DNA of 37,171 bases from Verrucomicrobiota bacterium (lineage in GTDB: Bacteria > Verrucomicrobiota > Verrucomicrobiia > Chthoniobacterales > Terrimicrobiaceae). Shown one piece after another: positions 24,893-32,777 of the stretch. The stretch covers positions 1-37,171 of the forward strand of contig JAPLTI010000158.1 of assembly GCA_026398285.1 (NCBI GenBank), given 5' to 3'. Position 1 is the stretch's first letter. The number at the start of each line of letters is the position of its first letter. The notes under the pieces are model-generated. The model did not search any database. It was not told the DNA's origin and saw nothing but the letters and a program-made list of their open reading frames with translations. A program made the translations under genes and the position numbers.

Positions 24893-24920
24893 GGGAAGAT
24901 GAAGGCGGCTGCGCCGCGAG

Positions 24921-25036
24921 AATGGGGCGTCTACGGCGATCCGCCCCTACCAATTGTTTTCGATGGGCGCTGCCGCGCCGACCGCGCGTTTGGCAGCGCC
25001 GTCGTTCCTCTTGGGACGGCTCGCCGAGCGGTCCCA
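24921..25036. repeat. REP palindrome, copy B (downstream of the RAYT gene)
   Basis: This is a diverged direct repeat of copy A in the same orientation. Shared blocks include CGGCGATCC, TTTTCGATGGGCGCTGCCGC, the following GCCG.CCGCGCG and GACGGCTCGCCGAGC. Its own arms pair less well than those of copy A because of several substitutions (AATGGGGCGTCTACGG against GACGGCTCGCCGAGCG). Together the two copies bracket the RAYT gene. Confidence 0.75.
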
Positions 25037-25041
25037 TTTTT

Positions 25042-25083
25042 GCGGCGAAGCCGCCATTGACTTGGTCAGAAGTTGACTAACAC
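25042..25083 (+). promoter_or_regulatory. Candidate promoter and small hairpin of the antitoxin-toxin pair
   Basis: A GCGGC-GAA-GCCGC hairpin (25042-25054) is followed by TTGACT at 25057 and a weak TAACAC -10-like box at 25078 (15-bp spacing). TTGACT recurs at 25073, giving a direct repeat that could also be an operator for the antitoxin. The spacing would place the transcription start near 25090, next to the GTG at 25091, suggesting a leaderless message. This is a pattern match only. Confidence 0.35.
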
Positions 25084-25090
25084 TACAGCC

Positions 25091-25330
25091 GTGACGGTGA
25101 CGATTTACCAAGCCAAGACCCATCTTTCGCGAATTCTGCAGCGAGTGGAGCAGGGTGAAGAGGTGGTGGTGTGTCGTGGCAAGCAAGCGATCGCCCGGAT
25201 TGTTCCTACCGACTCCGCCAAACCCAAACGCCCGAAAGTCGGTGTGCCTACTTCGCCGCGATTTGAAATTCCGCCCAATGCCTTTGCGCCACTTGGGGCA
25301 GAGGAACTCAAAGAGTGGGGGCTGGAATGA
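25091..25330 (+). CDS. Phd/YefM-family antitoxin
   Basis: A 79-residue protein with the N-terminal Phd/YefM DNA-binding fold: TIYQAKTHLSRILQRVEQGE, then EVVVCRGKQAIARIVP. The C-terminal tail (about 45-79, ending EELKEWGLE) is the part that normally wraps around and inhibits a PIN-type toxin. The antitoxin looks complete. I chose GTG at 25091; a TTG at 25073 or GTG at 25097 are other options. Its TGA overlaps the ATG of the toxin gene by 4 bp, the normal arrangement for such modules. Together with the damaged toxin it may now be a relic or a lone DNA-binding regulator. Confidence 0.85.
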   Translation: MTVTIYQAKTHLSRILQRVEQGEEVVVCRGKQAIARIVPTDSAKPKRPKVGVPTSPRFEIPPNAFAPLGAEELKEWGLE

Positions 25331-25545
25331 CGCTGCTGCTGGATACTTGTGCCTTCATTTGGTTGACGAGCGCGCCCGCGTTGTTGGGGGCGAAGGCGGC
25401 CAAGGCTCTGGATGAGCCGGCAAATGATCGGGTGTTGAGCTTGGCTTCGGTGTGGGAGGTCACGCTCAAGCACCGCACGGGCAAGCTGCCGTTGCCATCA
25501 CAGCGAAAAATCGCGAACTCGAGTGGGTTGGATTTTTTATCGTGA
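25327..25545 (+). pseudogene. PIN-domain toxin (VapC-like), truncated at the C-terminus
   Basis: The 72-residue product begins like a normal PIN ribonuclease: MTLLLDTCAFIWL contains the first catalytic aspartate (Asp6), and SLASVWEVTLKHRTGKLPLP contains the second acidic residue (Glu). Family members are about 125-135 residues long. Here the sequence changes to an unrelated tail (QRKIANSSGLDFLS) after LPLP and stops. The DRxL/AxA segment with the remaining acidic residues is missing. Only 54 bp separate it from the glucosidase gene, too little for the lost half. The toxin is probably inactive. Confidence 0.78.
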
Positions 25546-25599
25546 GATTGTTCTCCTGCGGCGATTGACTTCGCGCCACAAATCACCCATCACCAACCC

Positions 25600-28248
25600 A
25601 TGCCTAAAGACAAAGAATCCCTCCGCATCGAAGCCCGCGATTCCGGCAAAGAAGACTGGCAACTCTGGGGCCCCTACCTGAGCGACCGCCAATGGGGCAC
25701 GGTGAGAGAGGATTATTCGGCGGATGGCGACGCTTGGAGCTCGTTTCCGCACGACCACGCCCGCTCGCGCACCTACCGCTGGGGTGAGGATGGACTTCTC
25801 GGCATTTGTGACAAAAACGGGCTGCTGTGCTTTTCCGCCGCGCTCTGGAATGGCAAGGATCCCATTTTAAAAGAACGCGCGTTCGGGCTTTCCAACCCGC
25901 AGGGCAACCACGGTGAGGACATCAAGGACTACTACTACCACCTCGCCAACACGCCCACGCATTCCTTCATGCGCGGCCTCTACAAATACCCGCAGCAGGA
26001 ATTTCCCTATCAGCACCTCATCGAGGAAAATGGACGCCGCTCCCGCCTGGAGAAAGAATACGAGCTGGTCGATACCGGCATTTTCAACGAGAGCCGCTAC
26101 TTCGATGTGTTCTTCGAATACGCCAAGGCAGCGCCGGACGAGATGGCGATCCGGCTGCGTATCGTGAATCGCGGCCCCGTTGCGGCCCCGCTGACCGTTC
26201 TTCCGACACTATGGTTCCGTAACACATGGACATGGGAAGTCGCCCCTGCCTCGAAGCCTGAAATCCGCCTGTTGCCAGATGGCCAGGGCCTCCGCGCGCA
26301 TTCCACCGAACTGGGCGATTACAGCCTCCAAGCCGAGGGTCGGCCGGAGTGGATTTTTACCGACAACGAAACCAACGACCGCCGCCTCTACAATGCTCCA
26401 AACCGCACGCCGTTTGTGAAGGATGCCTTCCATGATTATGTCGTGAGTGGCGCTACCGGCGCGGTGAACCCGGCCCGCATCGGCACCAAGGCCGCAGCAG
26501 TCTACCAACGCACGCTCGCACCCGGTGAGGAGTGGGTGATCCGCCTCCAGCTCGCCCCGAGTTCACAGGAAAAGTCCTTCGATGCGTCCTTCGACACGCT
26601 TTTTGCCGATCGGGAAAAAGAACACCTCGCCCACTTCGAAGCCGTGGTTCCCGGAATGCCCGAGGAATTGTCGCTCGTCATGCGCAGCGCCATTGCCGGC
26701 CTTCTCTGGGGTAAGAAATTTTATTCCTACCAAGTGAACCGCTGGCTCAGCGGCGATCCAACCATGCCGAAACCGCCGGCCGAACGCTGGAAGGGACGCA
26801 ATGTTTTCTGGCAGGAACTTTACGCGAACGATGTCATCTCGATGCCCGATTGTTGGGAATACCCCTACTTCTGCGCTTGGGATCTCATGTTCCAATCCGT
26901 GGCCTTCGCCATCACCGATCCCGCCACCGCGAAGAGACAGAACATGCTGCTTCAAGGCGAGCGCTACACCTCCCCCAGCGCGCAGCAGCCCGCCTACGAA
27001 TGGGAGCTCTCGGATGCCAACCCGCCCATCGGCGGCTGGGCGGCGTGGAGGATTTATTCCATCGAACGCGGAGAAACGGGCACAGGCGACCGCGCCTTTC
27101 TCAAAAAGGCCTTCAACAAACTCCTCCTCAACTACGGCTGGTGGGCGAACCGCGTCGATCAAACGGGAGACAATGTCTTCGAAGGCGGATTCCTCGGACT
27201 CGACAACATCGGCGTGTTCGACCGCCGCTACCCGCTTCCCGACGGCTCGCGCATCGCCCAGAGCGACGGCACGGCTTGGATGGCGACCTTCTCGCTTAAC
27301 ATGCTCAACATCGCCATCGAACTCGCCCACGAGGAGCCGGAGTTCGAGGACATAGCCGACAAATTCCTCAACGATTTCATCTACCTCGCCGCAGCCATCA
27401 ACTCGACAGGCACGGGCGGCCTCGCCTTATGGGACGATGAGGATGGATTTTACTATGATGTCCTACGGCGTCCGGACGGCTCCTCAGCCTACCTCAGAAC
27501 CCGCTCGGTTGCGGGTCTCACCCCTCTCTTCGCGGTGGAGAGCTTCGATCCCGCGACCGTGTTGAAGTTTCCACTCCTGCGCAAACGCTACCAGTGGTTC
27601 GAACAACACCGCCCGCATCTGATGGCGAAACTTCAGCACATCAAGGAAGATGTCGATGGCCGCAAACTCATCTCGCTTGTCCCGCCTGAGCACCTCCGGC
27701 GCATCTGCGAGCGTTTGTTCGATGAATCGGAATTCCTTTCACCGCATGGCATCCGTGCCCTCTCAAAAATCTACGAAGAGCATCCCTACACCTTCACCGA
27801 AGGAGAAAAAACCGAGACGCTCGCCTATAGCCCCGCCGATAGCCCTGTGGCGATGTTCGGGGGCAACTCAAATTGGCGCGGCCCAGTATGGATGCCGATG
27901 AATTATCTCGTCATTGAGTCACTCCAAAAATTCGGCTTTTACTTTGGCGACACATTCAAAGTGGAGTTTCCGACCGGCAGTGGAGTCCAGATGAACCTCT
28001 GGGAGGTTTCCTTGGAACTCGAAAAACGCCTCGTCGGCATATTCACCCGCGACAAAGATGGCCGCCGTCCCTTCAACGGCGGAGTCGATCTTTTCCAAAA
28101 CGATCCCCACTGGCGCGACCTCCTCCTCTTCAACGAATATTTCAACGGCGATAACGGCTCAGGCGTCGGCGCCAGCCACCAAACCGGCTGGACCGCCCTC
28201 GTGGCCAAAATGTGCCGCCAGCTCCACACATTCCAAAAAAACATCTGA
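25600..28248 (+). CDS. GH63/MGH1-like glucosidase
   Basis: An 882-residue protein of the mannosyl-oligosaccharide glucosidase-like (GH63, MGH1-like) group. An N-terminal beta-rich region (about 1-330, WGPYLSDRQWGTVREDYSADG) precedes an (alpha/alpha)6-barrel. Typical blocks are DCWEYPYFCAWDLMF (about residues 417-431), ANPPIGGWAAWRIY, and GGNSNWRGPVWMPMNYLVIESL (about 754-775). The two acidic catalytic residues probably lie in or near these regions. No signal peptide is present, so it is likely cytoplasmic and acts on an imported or internal alpha-glucoside. The substrate is unknown. The gene stands alone, downstream of the broken toxin, with no Shine-Dalgarno sequence. Confidence 0.9.
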   Translation: MPKDKESLRIEARDSGKEDWQLWGPYLSDRQWGTVREDYSADGDAWSSFPHDHARSRTYRWGEDGLLGICDKNGLLCFSAALWNGKDPILKERAFGLSNPQGNHGEDIKDYYYHLANTPTHSFMRGLYKYPQQEFPYQHLIEENGRRSRLEKEYELVDTGIFNESRYFDVFFEYAKAAPDEMAIRLRIVNRGPVAAPLTVLPTLWFRNTWTWEVAPASKPEIRLLPDGQGLRAHSTELGDYSLQAEGRPEWIFTDNETNDRRLYNAPNRTPFVKDAFHDYVVSGATGAVNPARIGTKAAAVYQRTLAPGEEWVIRLQLAPSSQEKSFDASFDTLFADREKEHLAHFEAVVPGMPEELSLVMRSAIAGLLWGKKFYSYQVNRWLSGDPTMPKPPAERWKGRNVFWQELYANDVISMPDCWEYPYFCAWDLMFQSVAFAITDPATAKRQNMLLQGERYTSPSAQQPAYEWELSDANPPIGGWAAWRIYSIERGETGTGDRAFLKKAFNKLLLNYGWWANRVDQTGDNVFEGGFLGLDNIGVFDRRYPLPDGSRIAQSDGTAWMATFSLNMLNIAIELAHEEPEFEDIADKFLNDFIYLAAAINSTGTGGLALWDDEDGFYYDVLRRPDGSSAYLRTRSVAGLTPLFAVESFDPATVLKFPLLRKRYQWFEQHRPHLMAKLQHIKEDVDGRKLISLVPPEHLRRICERLFDESEFLSPHGIRALSKIYEEHPYTFTEGEKTETLAYSPADSPVAMFGGNSNWRGPVWMPMNYLVIESLQKFGFYFGDTFKVEFPTGSGVQMNLWEVSLELEKRLVGIFTRDKDGRRPFNGGVDLFQNDPHWRDLLLFNEYFNGDNGSGVGASHQTGWTALVAKMCRQLHTFQKNI

Positions 28249-28294
28249 CCTCGGTCGCCACCTCGTGCATCAGAGTTCGAGATGTCTAAAAAAC

Positions 28295-28321
28295 CTCTGT
28301 GTTCTCTGTGAGCTCTGTGGT
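28295..28321. repeat. Three tandem 9-bp CTCTGTGNN units
   Basis: The gap between the glucosidase gene and the convergent sufE-like gene contains CTCTGTGTT, CTCTGTGAG and CTCTGTGGT in direct succession. It is a small but exact 9-bp periodicity. Similar CTCTGTG-rich strings are, to my recollection, common as dispersed intergenic repeats in Verrucomicrobiota. It is non-coding as far as I can see. Confidence 0.5.
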
Positions 28322-28346
28322 CAATTCCTCGCAGGAAACCCCCGCA

Positions 28347-28808
28347 TCAACCCCCGTGCGGAACCGCAGAGCGTTCGCGGTTCAACCACACGCGGGCGAC
28401 CCCCTTCATGCGGGTGAGAATATAATACACCGTCTGGCTGCGCTGGCGCACGAGTTCCGCACCGACAATTTTCGGCACAAAGTCCGCCGGCACTTCCATG
28501 ATCTCCTCGGGGGTCAGGCCATCCAGCCCCTTGCAAAGAATCGCCGTCATGGCCTTCGTGAGAGTCTGCACCTGCGGGCCAAGCGTAATACGGAAGGCGC
28601 AGTTGCGCTGTGGCGTGACTTTTAAAAACACGCCGACCGTGTCGGTGCATTCTTCATCTTTGCGGATGTCCTCGAGGTCGAAGGTCTCTCCGTCGCGCGG
28701 CCCTTGTTTCATGGCGGCGGCGGCATACGAGATGAGTGACTCGCGCTTTTCGGCATCCGGCAAGGACTCGAAGAGCGCGATGATTTGATTGAGCTTACCG
28801 GGATACAC
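28347..28808 (-). CDS. SufE-like sulfur acceptor protein
   Basis: A 153-residue SufE-family protein. SufE takes persulfide sulfur from a cysteine desulfurase and passes it to Fe-S cluster assembly. The acceptor cysteine is Cys54 in DEECTDTVGVFL. The N-terminal IIALFESLPDAEKRESLISYA helix and the C-terminal LTPEEIMEVPADFVPKIVG and LVRQRSQTVYYIL blocks fit the family. The gene starts with GTG at 28808, 8 bp after the rhodanese gene. Pairing with a sulfurtransferase instead of SufS/SufBCD suggests a role in moving sulfur from 3-mercaptopyruvate or thiosulfate, which is inference. Confidence 0.88.
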   Translation of the reverse strand: MYPGKLNQIIALFESLPDAEKRESLISYAAAAMKQGPRDGETFDLEDIRKDEECTDTVGVFLKVTPQRNCAFRITLGPQVQTLTKAMTAILCKGLDGLTPEEIMEVPADFVPKIVGAELVRQRSQTVYYILTRMKGVARVWLNRERSAVPHGG

Positions 28809-28816
28809 AGCGTTCC

Positions 28817-29674
28817 CTAGCCTCTCTCGATCGGAGCCCCCACGCGGTTACCCCACTCGGTCCAAGATCCATCGTAGTTGCGGACATTTTTGTAGCCGAG
28901 GAGGTAGGTGAGCACGAACCAAGTGTGGCTCGAACGCTCGCCGATACGGCAGTAGGCCACGACATCCTGCCCGGGTTGCAGACCGGCCTCGTCCTCGTAA
29001 ATCTGGCGGAGTTCGTTCACGCCTTTGAAAGTGGAGTCATCCTTCACAGCCATCTTCCAAGGAACACTGGCCGCGCCGGGGATGTGACCGCCGCGCAGAA
29101 CACCTTCCTGGGGATACTCCGGCATGTGGGTGACCTCACCGCGAAATTCCGCCGGCGACCGCACATCGATGAGCGCCATGCCGGCACGGCTCTGGGCGAG
29201 GGCCTGATCGTAAAACGCGCGGATTTCCGCATCGCAGCGGGTTTCCAGCGGCGTGTAGTGGCCATGCGCAAAGTGCGGCACGGCGCGCGTGAGGTGCCGC
29301 CCCTCGGCGACCCACTTGTCGCGTCCGCCGTCCATGATTTTCACTTTCGTGTGACCAAACAGCCGGAAGACCCAAAGCGCGTAGCAGGCCCACCAGTTCG
29401 ACTTGTCACCGTAGAAAATGACCGTCGTGTCGTTCGAAATGCCATTGCGTTCGCACAACGCCGAGAATTGCTGCGGAGTGATGTAGTCGCGGATCGTCTG
29501 GTCCTGCAAATCCGAGCGCCAGTCGATATGCACCGCGCCCTGAATATGGCCGGTATCGTAGAGCAGGATGTCCTCGTTGCTTTCGACAATTCTGACATGT
29601 GGATCCGCAAGGTGTCCTTCAACCCACTCGGTGGTGACGAGGGCCTCAGGATGCGCGTAGTTTTTATCGCTCAT
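28817..29674 (-). CDS. Rhodanese-type sulfurtransferase (thiosulfate/3-mercaptopyruvate)
   Basis: A 285-residue two-domain rhodanese. The N-terminal inactive domain (about 10-140) includes [17 protein letters not shown] and [20 protein letters not shown]. The C-terminal catalytic domain has [11 protein letters not shown] and the active-site loop [13 protein letters not shown], with the persulfide cysteine at Cys242. The loop CRIGERS is typical of thiosulfate sulfurtransferases of the actinobacterial CysA/SseA-like group and differs from the CGSGVTA loop of mercaptopyruvate enzymes. Thiosulfate is therefore the more likely donor. It is the first gene of a two-gene unit with the SufE-like protein. 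Confidence 0.92.
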   Translation of the reverse strand: MSDKNYAHPEALVTTEWVEGHLADPHVRIVESNEDILLYDTGHIQGAVHIDWRSDLQDQTIRDYITPQQFSALCERNGISNDTTVIFYGDKSNWWACYALWVFRLFGHTKVKIMDGGRDKWVAEGRHLTRAVPHFAHGHYTPLETRCDAEIRAFYDQALAQSRAGMALIDVRSPAEFRGEVTHMPEYPQEGVLRGGHIPGAASVPWKMAVKDDSTFKGVNELRQIYEDEAGLQPGQDVVAYCRIGERSSHTWFVLTYLLGYKNVRNYDGSWTEWGNRVGAPIERG

Positions 29675-29828
29675 ATACGGTCAAAATAAAGATTCGCCGC
29701 CGCTGTGCAAGCCAGACGGGAGCCAATCTCGAAAAAGGCAGCGCACGAAGGCACGATCTGAACGGGCAGTAGCCGTCTTTCGCATTGGCGATTTCAGACG
29801 CGATCTGCTTAAGTCTCGCCTCGATCAA

Positions 29829-30692
29829 ATGGTTTATTTTGTCCTCCACAACGACGCACAGGAAGGCCCATACGAGACAGCGGATGTAAAACGCCTGCTT
29901 CGCGAGGGCCGCTACGCCCCCGAGAATCTGTGCTGGCGCGAAGGCTGGGAGGACTGGCGTCCGCTCTCATCCGTGATCGGCATGGTGGCAAAATCCACCG
30001 ACTCCGGGGAAGACACCCAACCCGCCGAAAACCAGCCAGCCTCATACGAACCCGAAATTTCCGCACCGCCGGTTCCTTGGCAACAAGAACGGACCGGTCG
30101 TGTTGAGAAACGGGTCGTGCTGTTAGTGGTCCTTGTTTTGTTGCTGGGAGCAGTTTCCATCGTTCTCGGTCTCCTCTTGTTCGATTCGCAATCCCACATC
30201 AAGCGGGAGGCGGAACCAGCCGTATCACGCGCCGAACTGGAACGCGGCTTACTCGAGGCAAGCGTAACCCTGCGAGGCCCACAAGCCGCAGATGAAATCC
30301 GGACATGGGTGACCTACGAAGACGCCACGACAAATCGCCCCGTTGCGGTCTCCCGCGCGAACATCCTCATCTATCCCGAAGCAATGGTCGCCGATGTCTT
30401 AAGCACTCCGGCTGTCGGCGGCGCCTCCGAAATGATGTTGCGCCTCCAATCCTCGCTGCCCCCACCCTGGCGCGAAACCATCACCGATTCAAACGGCGTC
30501 GCCTCTGTGAGCGGCATCCAGCCCGGCAAATACATCATCATCGTCTTCGCCCAAAAAACCGGCCAAGCCGAACCCGAAAACTACTTCTGGGTCGCCAGCC
30601 GCGAACTCGACGAGCACCCCTCCCAGTCCCTCATCTTCTCCGAAAAAAACGCAACCACACCCAAAAGCGTTGATTTCATCATCATAAAATAG
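29829..30692 (+). CDS. GYF_2-domain single-pass membrane protein
   Basis: A 287-residue protein with an N-terminal GYF_2 domain (about 1-50: EGPYETADVKRLLREGRYAPENLCWREGW), a cytoplasmic peptide-binding-like module. A charged linker with a Pro-rich part follows. A strong transmembrane helix is at about 98-120 (VVLLVVLVLLLGAVSIVLG). The extracytoplasmic part (about 125-287) ends with a small beta-sandwich-like segment (TITDSNGVASVSGIQPGKYIIIVFAQ), reminiscent of carboxypeptidase-regulatory-like domains. The layout is seen in many Verrucomicrobiota and Planctomycetota proteins of unknown function. It is divergent from the rhodanese gene and ends 6 bp before the end of the convergent oppC-like gene. 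Confidence 0.85.
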   Translation: MVYFVLHNDAQEGPYETADVKRLLREGRYAPENLCWREGWEDWRPLSSVIGMVAKSTDSGEDTQPAENQPASYEPEISAPPVPWQQERTGRVEKRVVLLVVLVLLLGAVSIVLGLLLFDSQSHIKREAEPAVSRAELERGLLEASVTLRGPQAADEIRTWVTYEDATTNRPVAVSRANILIYPEAMVADVLSTPAVGGASEMMLRLQSSLPPPWRETITDSNGVASVSGIQPGKYIIIVFAQKTGQAEPENYFWVASRELDEHPSQSLIFSEKNATTPKSVDFIIIK

Positions 30693-30698
30693 CCCCCC

Positions 30699-31592
30699 TC
30701 ACCGCGCCTTGCTGTCGAAAGCATCCCGCAGGGCGTCGCCAAGGAAGTTCAACGCGAGGAGAGCAAGAGCCATCGAGGCCGCCGGAAAAACAAGGAGCCA
30801 CCAGAAACTGCGGACAGGATTGATCGCGCCTGCCCCATCAGCCAGGAGCGAACCCCAGCTCGCCTGCGGCGCCTGGATTCCAAGCCCCAGAAAACTCAGG
30901 AACGACTCATCGATGATGACCGCCGGAATAGTGAGGGTGAGATAAACCAGGATGATGCCGGCAAGATTCGGCAGCAGGTGACGGGTTAGGATTTTGACAT
31001 GCGACTGCCCGAGCGCGCGGGCTGCTGTGACGAATTGGCGTTCCTTGAGCGAGAGCACCTGACCGCGCACGATGCGGGCCATCGTGAGCCATTCGATGAA
31101 GCCCAGCGTGAGGATCAAAATCGCAATGCGGGACGACTCCACACGCCACTCGAGGCCCTCTCGGTTCGCCCACTCTTGAAGCCCGGCATTGAAAGCATTG
31201 ATCGCGATCAAAATGAAAATCAACCGCGGAACCGAGTAGAGGATGTCCACGAAGCGCATCATGAGCGCATCGGTGCGTCCACCGGCATAACCCGCAACCA
31301 GTCCCCAGGCGGTGCCAATGAAAAGACTCACCACCGCGCCGCACAGGCCGACCAGAAGCGAGATACGGCCACCGGTCAGAACACGGTAGAGCAAGTCGCG
31401 GCCATTCAAATCTGTGCCGAAGGGATGCTCCCACGAGGGCGGCGCGTATTGGTTCGGACCGGGTTCGCCGAGAGCGGATGGCATGAAAAATGGCCCGGCG
31501 ACACAGGCGAGAACCATGAATGCCAGAAACACCGCAGAGAGCACGGCGGCGGGATTTTTTCGGACTCGCTGAAAGACGCGCGGATCAAGCAT
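30699..31592 (-). CDS. Peptide/nickel-type ABC transporter permease, OppC/DppC-like
   Basis: A 297-residue inner-membrane permease of the OppC/DppC type. It has the N-terminal OppC helix (VRKNPAAVLSAVFLAFMVLACVAG), the HPFGTDLNGRDLLYRVLTGGRIS signature, and the EAA-like cytoplasmic loop ending in ALGQSHVKILTRHLLPNLAGII. The final segment LGLGIQAPQASWGSLLADG is highly typical. It imports oligopeptides or similar solutes with OppB, a binding protein and ATPases. The start at 31592 overlaps the upstream oppB stop by 8 bp. No OppA, OppD or OppF gene is in the neighbourhood. Confidence 0.93.
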   Translation of the reverse strand: MLDPRVFQRVRKNPAAVLSAVFLAFMVLACVAGPFFMPSALGEPGPNQYAPPSWEHPFGTDLNGRDLLYRVLTGGRISLLVGLCGAVVSLFIGTAWGLVAGYAGGRTDALMMRFVDILYSVPRLIFILIAINAFNAGLQEWANREGLEWRVESSRIAILILTLGFIEWLTMARIVRGQVLSLKERQFVTAARALGQSHVKILTRHLLPNLAGIILVYLTLTIPAVIIDESFLSFLGLGIQAPQASWGSLLADGAGAINPVRSFWWLLVFPAASMALALLALNFLGDALRDAFDSKAR

Positions 31593-32505
31593 GGGATTTG
31601 ATTCGCGGGTCAAGGAACCCGTAGGCCAGATCAACGAGGAGATTGAAAAAAACCAACATCGCGCAATAGACGATCACCATCCCGCCGAGAAGGAATCCAT
31701 CGCGATTCAGAATGGAATGCACAAAAAATCCGCCCGCGCCGGGGATATTGAAAACGGTTTCGACGACGATGGATCCTGTGAGCAGGTGCGCAGCAAGCGG
31801 CCCCAGATACGAGACCACGGGCAGGATGGCGATACGCAACGCGTGGCGATAGACGACGGTGGATTCCTTCAGGCCCTTCGCTCGTGCCGTCCGCACAAAA
31901 TCCATCTGCAGAGTCTCGACCATGCTCCCGCGCATGAGACGCGCGATCACCGCCGCCGCTGGAGCAGCCAGCGTGAGCGCGGGAAGAATCAAATGCGAAA
32001 ATCCACCCCAGCCCCCGGCCGGCAACCATCCGAGCGTGAGGGCGAACACAAGAATCAAAAGCGGGCCGATGATGTAAGACGGCAACGAAATCGCTGCCAG
32101 CGCAAGAAACATCGCTCCGAAGTCCCGCCAAGTATGGCGATACATCGCCGCCAGCGTCCCAATCCAAACACCAGCGAATGTTGCAAGCAAAAAGGCCGCC
32201 CCACCGAGCGCCAGTGTGACCGGCAATGTCTGCGCGAGGATTTCATTCACCGAGCGGTTGCGATACTTCGTGGAAAGCCGCAAATCCCCGCGCAACAAAT
32301 CGCCAATGTAGCCCGTGTATTGCTGCCACAGCGTCCCATCGAGTTTGTATTTCGCCAAAAGCTGCTTCTCAATCGCCTCCGGAATCTTCCTCTCCCCGTC
32401 AAACGGCCCGCCCGGCGACGCCCGGATCAACAGAAAAGTGATCGACACAACGCAGAACAAAACCACAAGCAGCGAAACAAGGCGTTTTGATAGGAGAGCA
32501 AGCAT
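31585..32505 (-). CDS. Peptide/nickel-type ABC transporter permease, OppB/DppB-like
   Basis: A 306-residue permease with the OppB layout: N-terminal LSKRLVSLLVVLFCVVSITFLLIRASPGGPFDG, then six membrane segments. The EAA-type loop is ARAKGLKESTVVYRHALR. The C-terminal VVETVFNIPGAGGFFVHSI and YGFLDPRI are typical. I chose ATG at 32505; a TTG at 32520 is possible. It partners OppC, with the genes overlapping by 8 bp. The solute-binding protein and ATPase subunits must be encoded elsewhere or lost, so the substrate is open. Confidence 0.93.
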   Translation of the reverse strand: MLALLSKRLVSLLVVLFCVVSITFLLIRASPGGPFDGERKIPEAIEKQLLAKYKLDGTLWQQYTGYIGDLLRGDLRLSTKYRNRSVNEILAQTLPVTLALGGAAFLLATFAGVWIGTLAAMYRHTWRDFGAMFLALAAISLPSYIIGPLLILVFALTLGWLPAGGWGGFSHLILPALTLAAPAAAVIARLMRGSMVETLQMDFVRTARAKGLKESTVVYRHALRIAILPVVSYLGPLAAHLLTGSIVVETVFNIPGAGGFFVHSILNRDGFLLGGMVIVYCAMLVFFNLLVDLAYGFLDPRIKSHA

Positions 32506-32777
32506 GGTGCGCAGGCCCAAAAAAATCCTTGAGCCAGATCCGCAAGTCCTACCGCAACGAACCGCAAAACACCACCACCCACTGCACCCGCTGCCTCACA
32601 GTCTGCAAAAGCGGCGAACCAAAAATTTGGACGATCGTCCAAATTTTTGGTTTGGCGAGAAAGGCGAGAGCGATGGTTTTGGTTCTTTGGTTTGCGTTGA
32701 AGCGGGGGAACCAGCGATGCGAACTTCGTTTGCAATCCTCTCACAGTTTGGCTGAAAACAACGAAGAGGAGGTATGA
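32506..32777. other. Intergenic region upstream of oppB with palindrome
   Basis: This 272-bp gap between the HEPN gene and oppB holds no convincing gene. Short open frames on both strands only reflect the palindrome at its centre. The flanks carry CCAAA/TTTGG-rich strings (for example GGTTTTGGTTCTTTGGTTTG at 32673-32692) that echo the palindrome arms. No clear promoter for oppBC was recognised. Confidence 0.5.
32617..32652. repeat. Perfect 36-bp palindrome
   Basis: Positions 32617-32652 form an uninterrupted inverted repeat without a loop: AACCAAAAATTTGGACGA and its exact complement, centred between 32634 and 32635. Each half also contains CCAAAAATTTGG, itself near-palindromic. It is longer and more exact than a common operator and lacks the GC stem plus T-run of a terminator. 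Confidence 0.9.

Noticed and set aside
24902-24916. GGCGGCTGCGCCGC hairpin after the RAYT gene as a terminator
   Set aside because: The stem is short and there is no T-run; it is more likely part of the REP surroundings.
31591-32490. Open frame of 299 codons on the plus strand
   Set aside because: Antisense to oppB and made of low-quality, Arg/Gln/Lys-rich sequence; oppB is the real gene.
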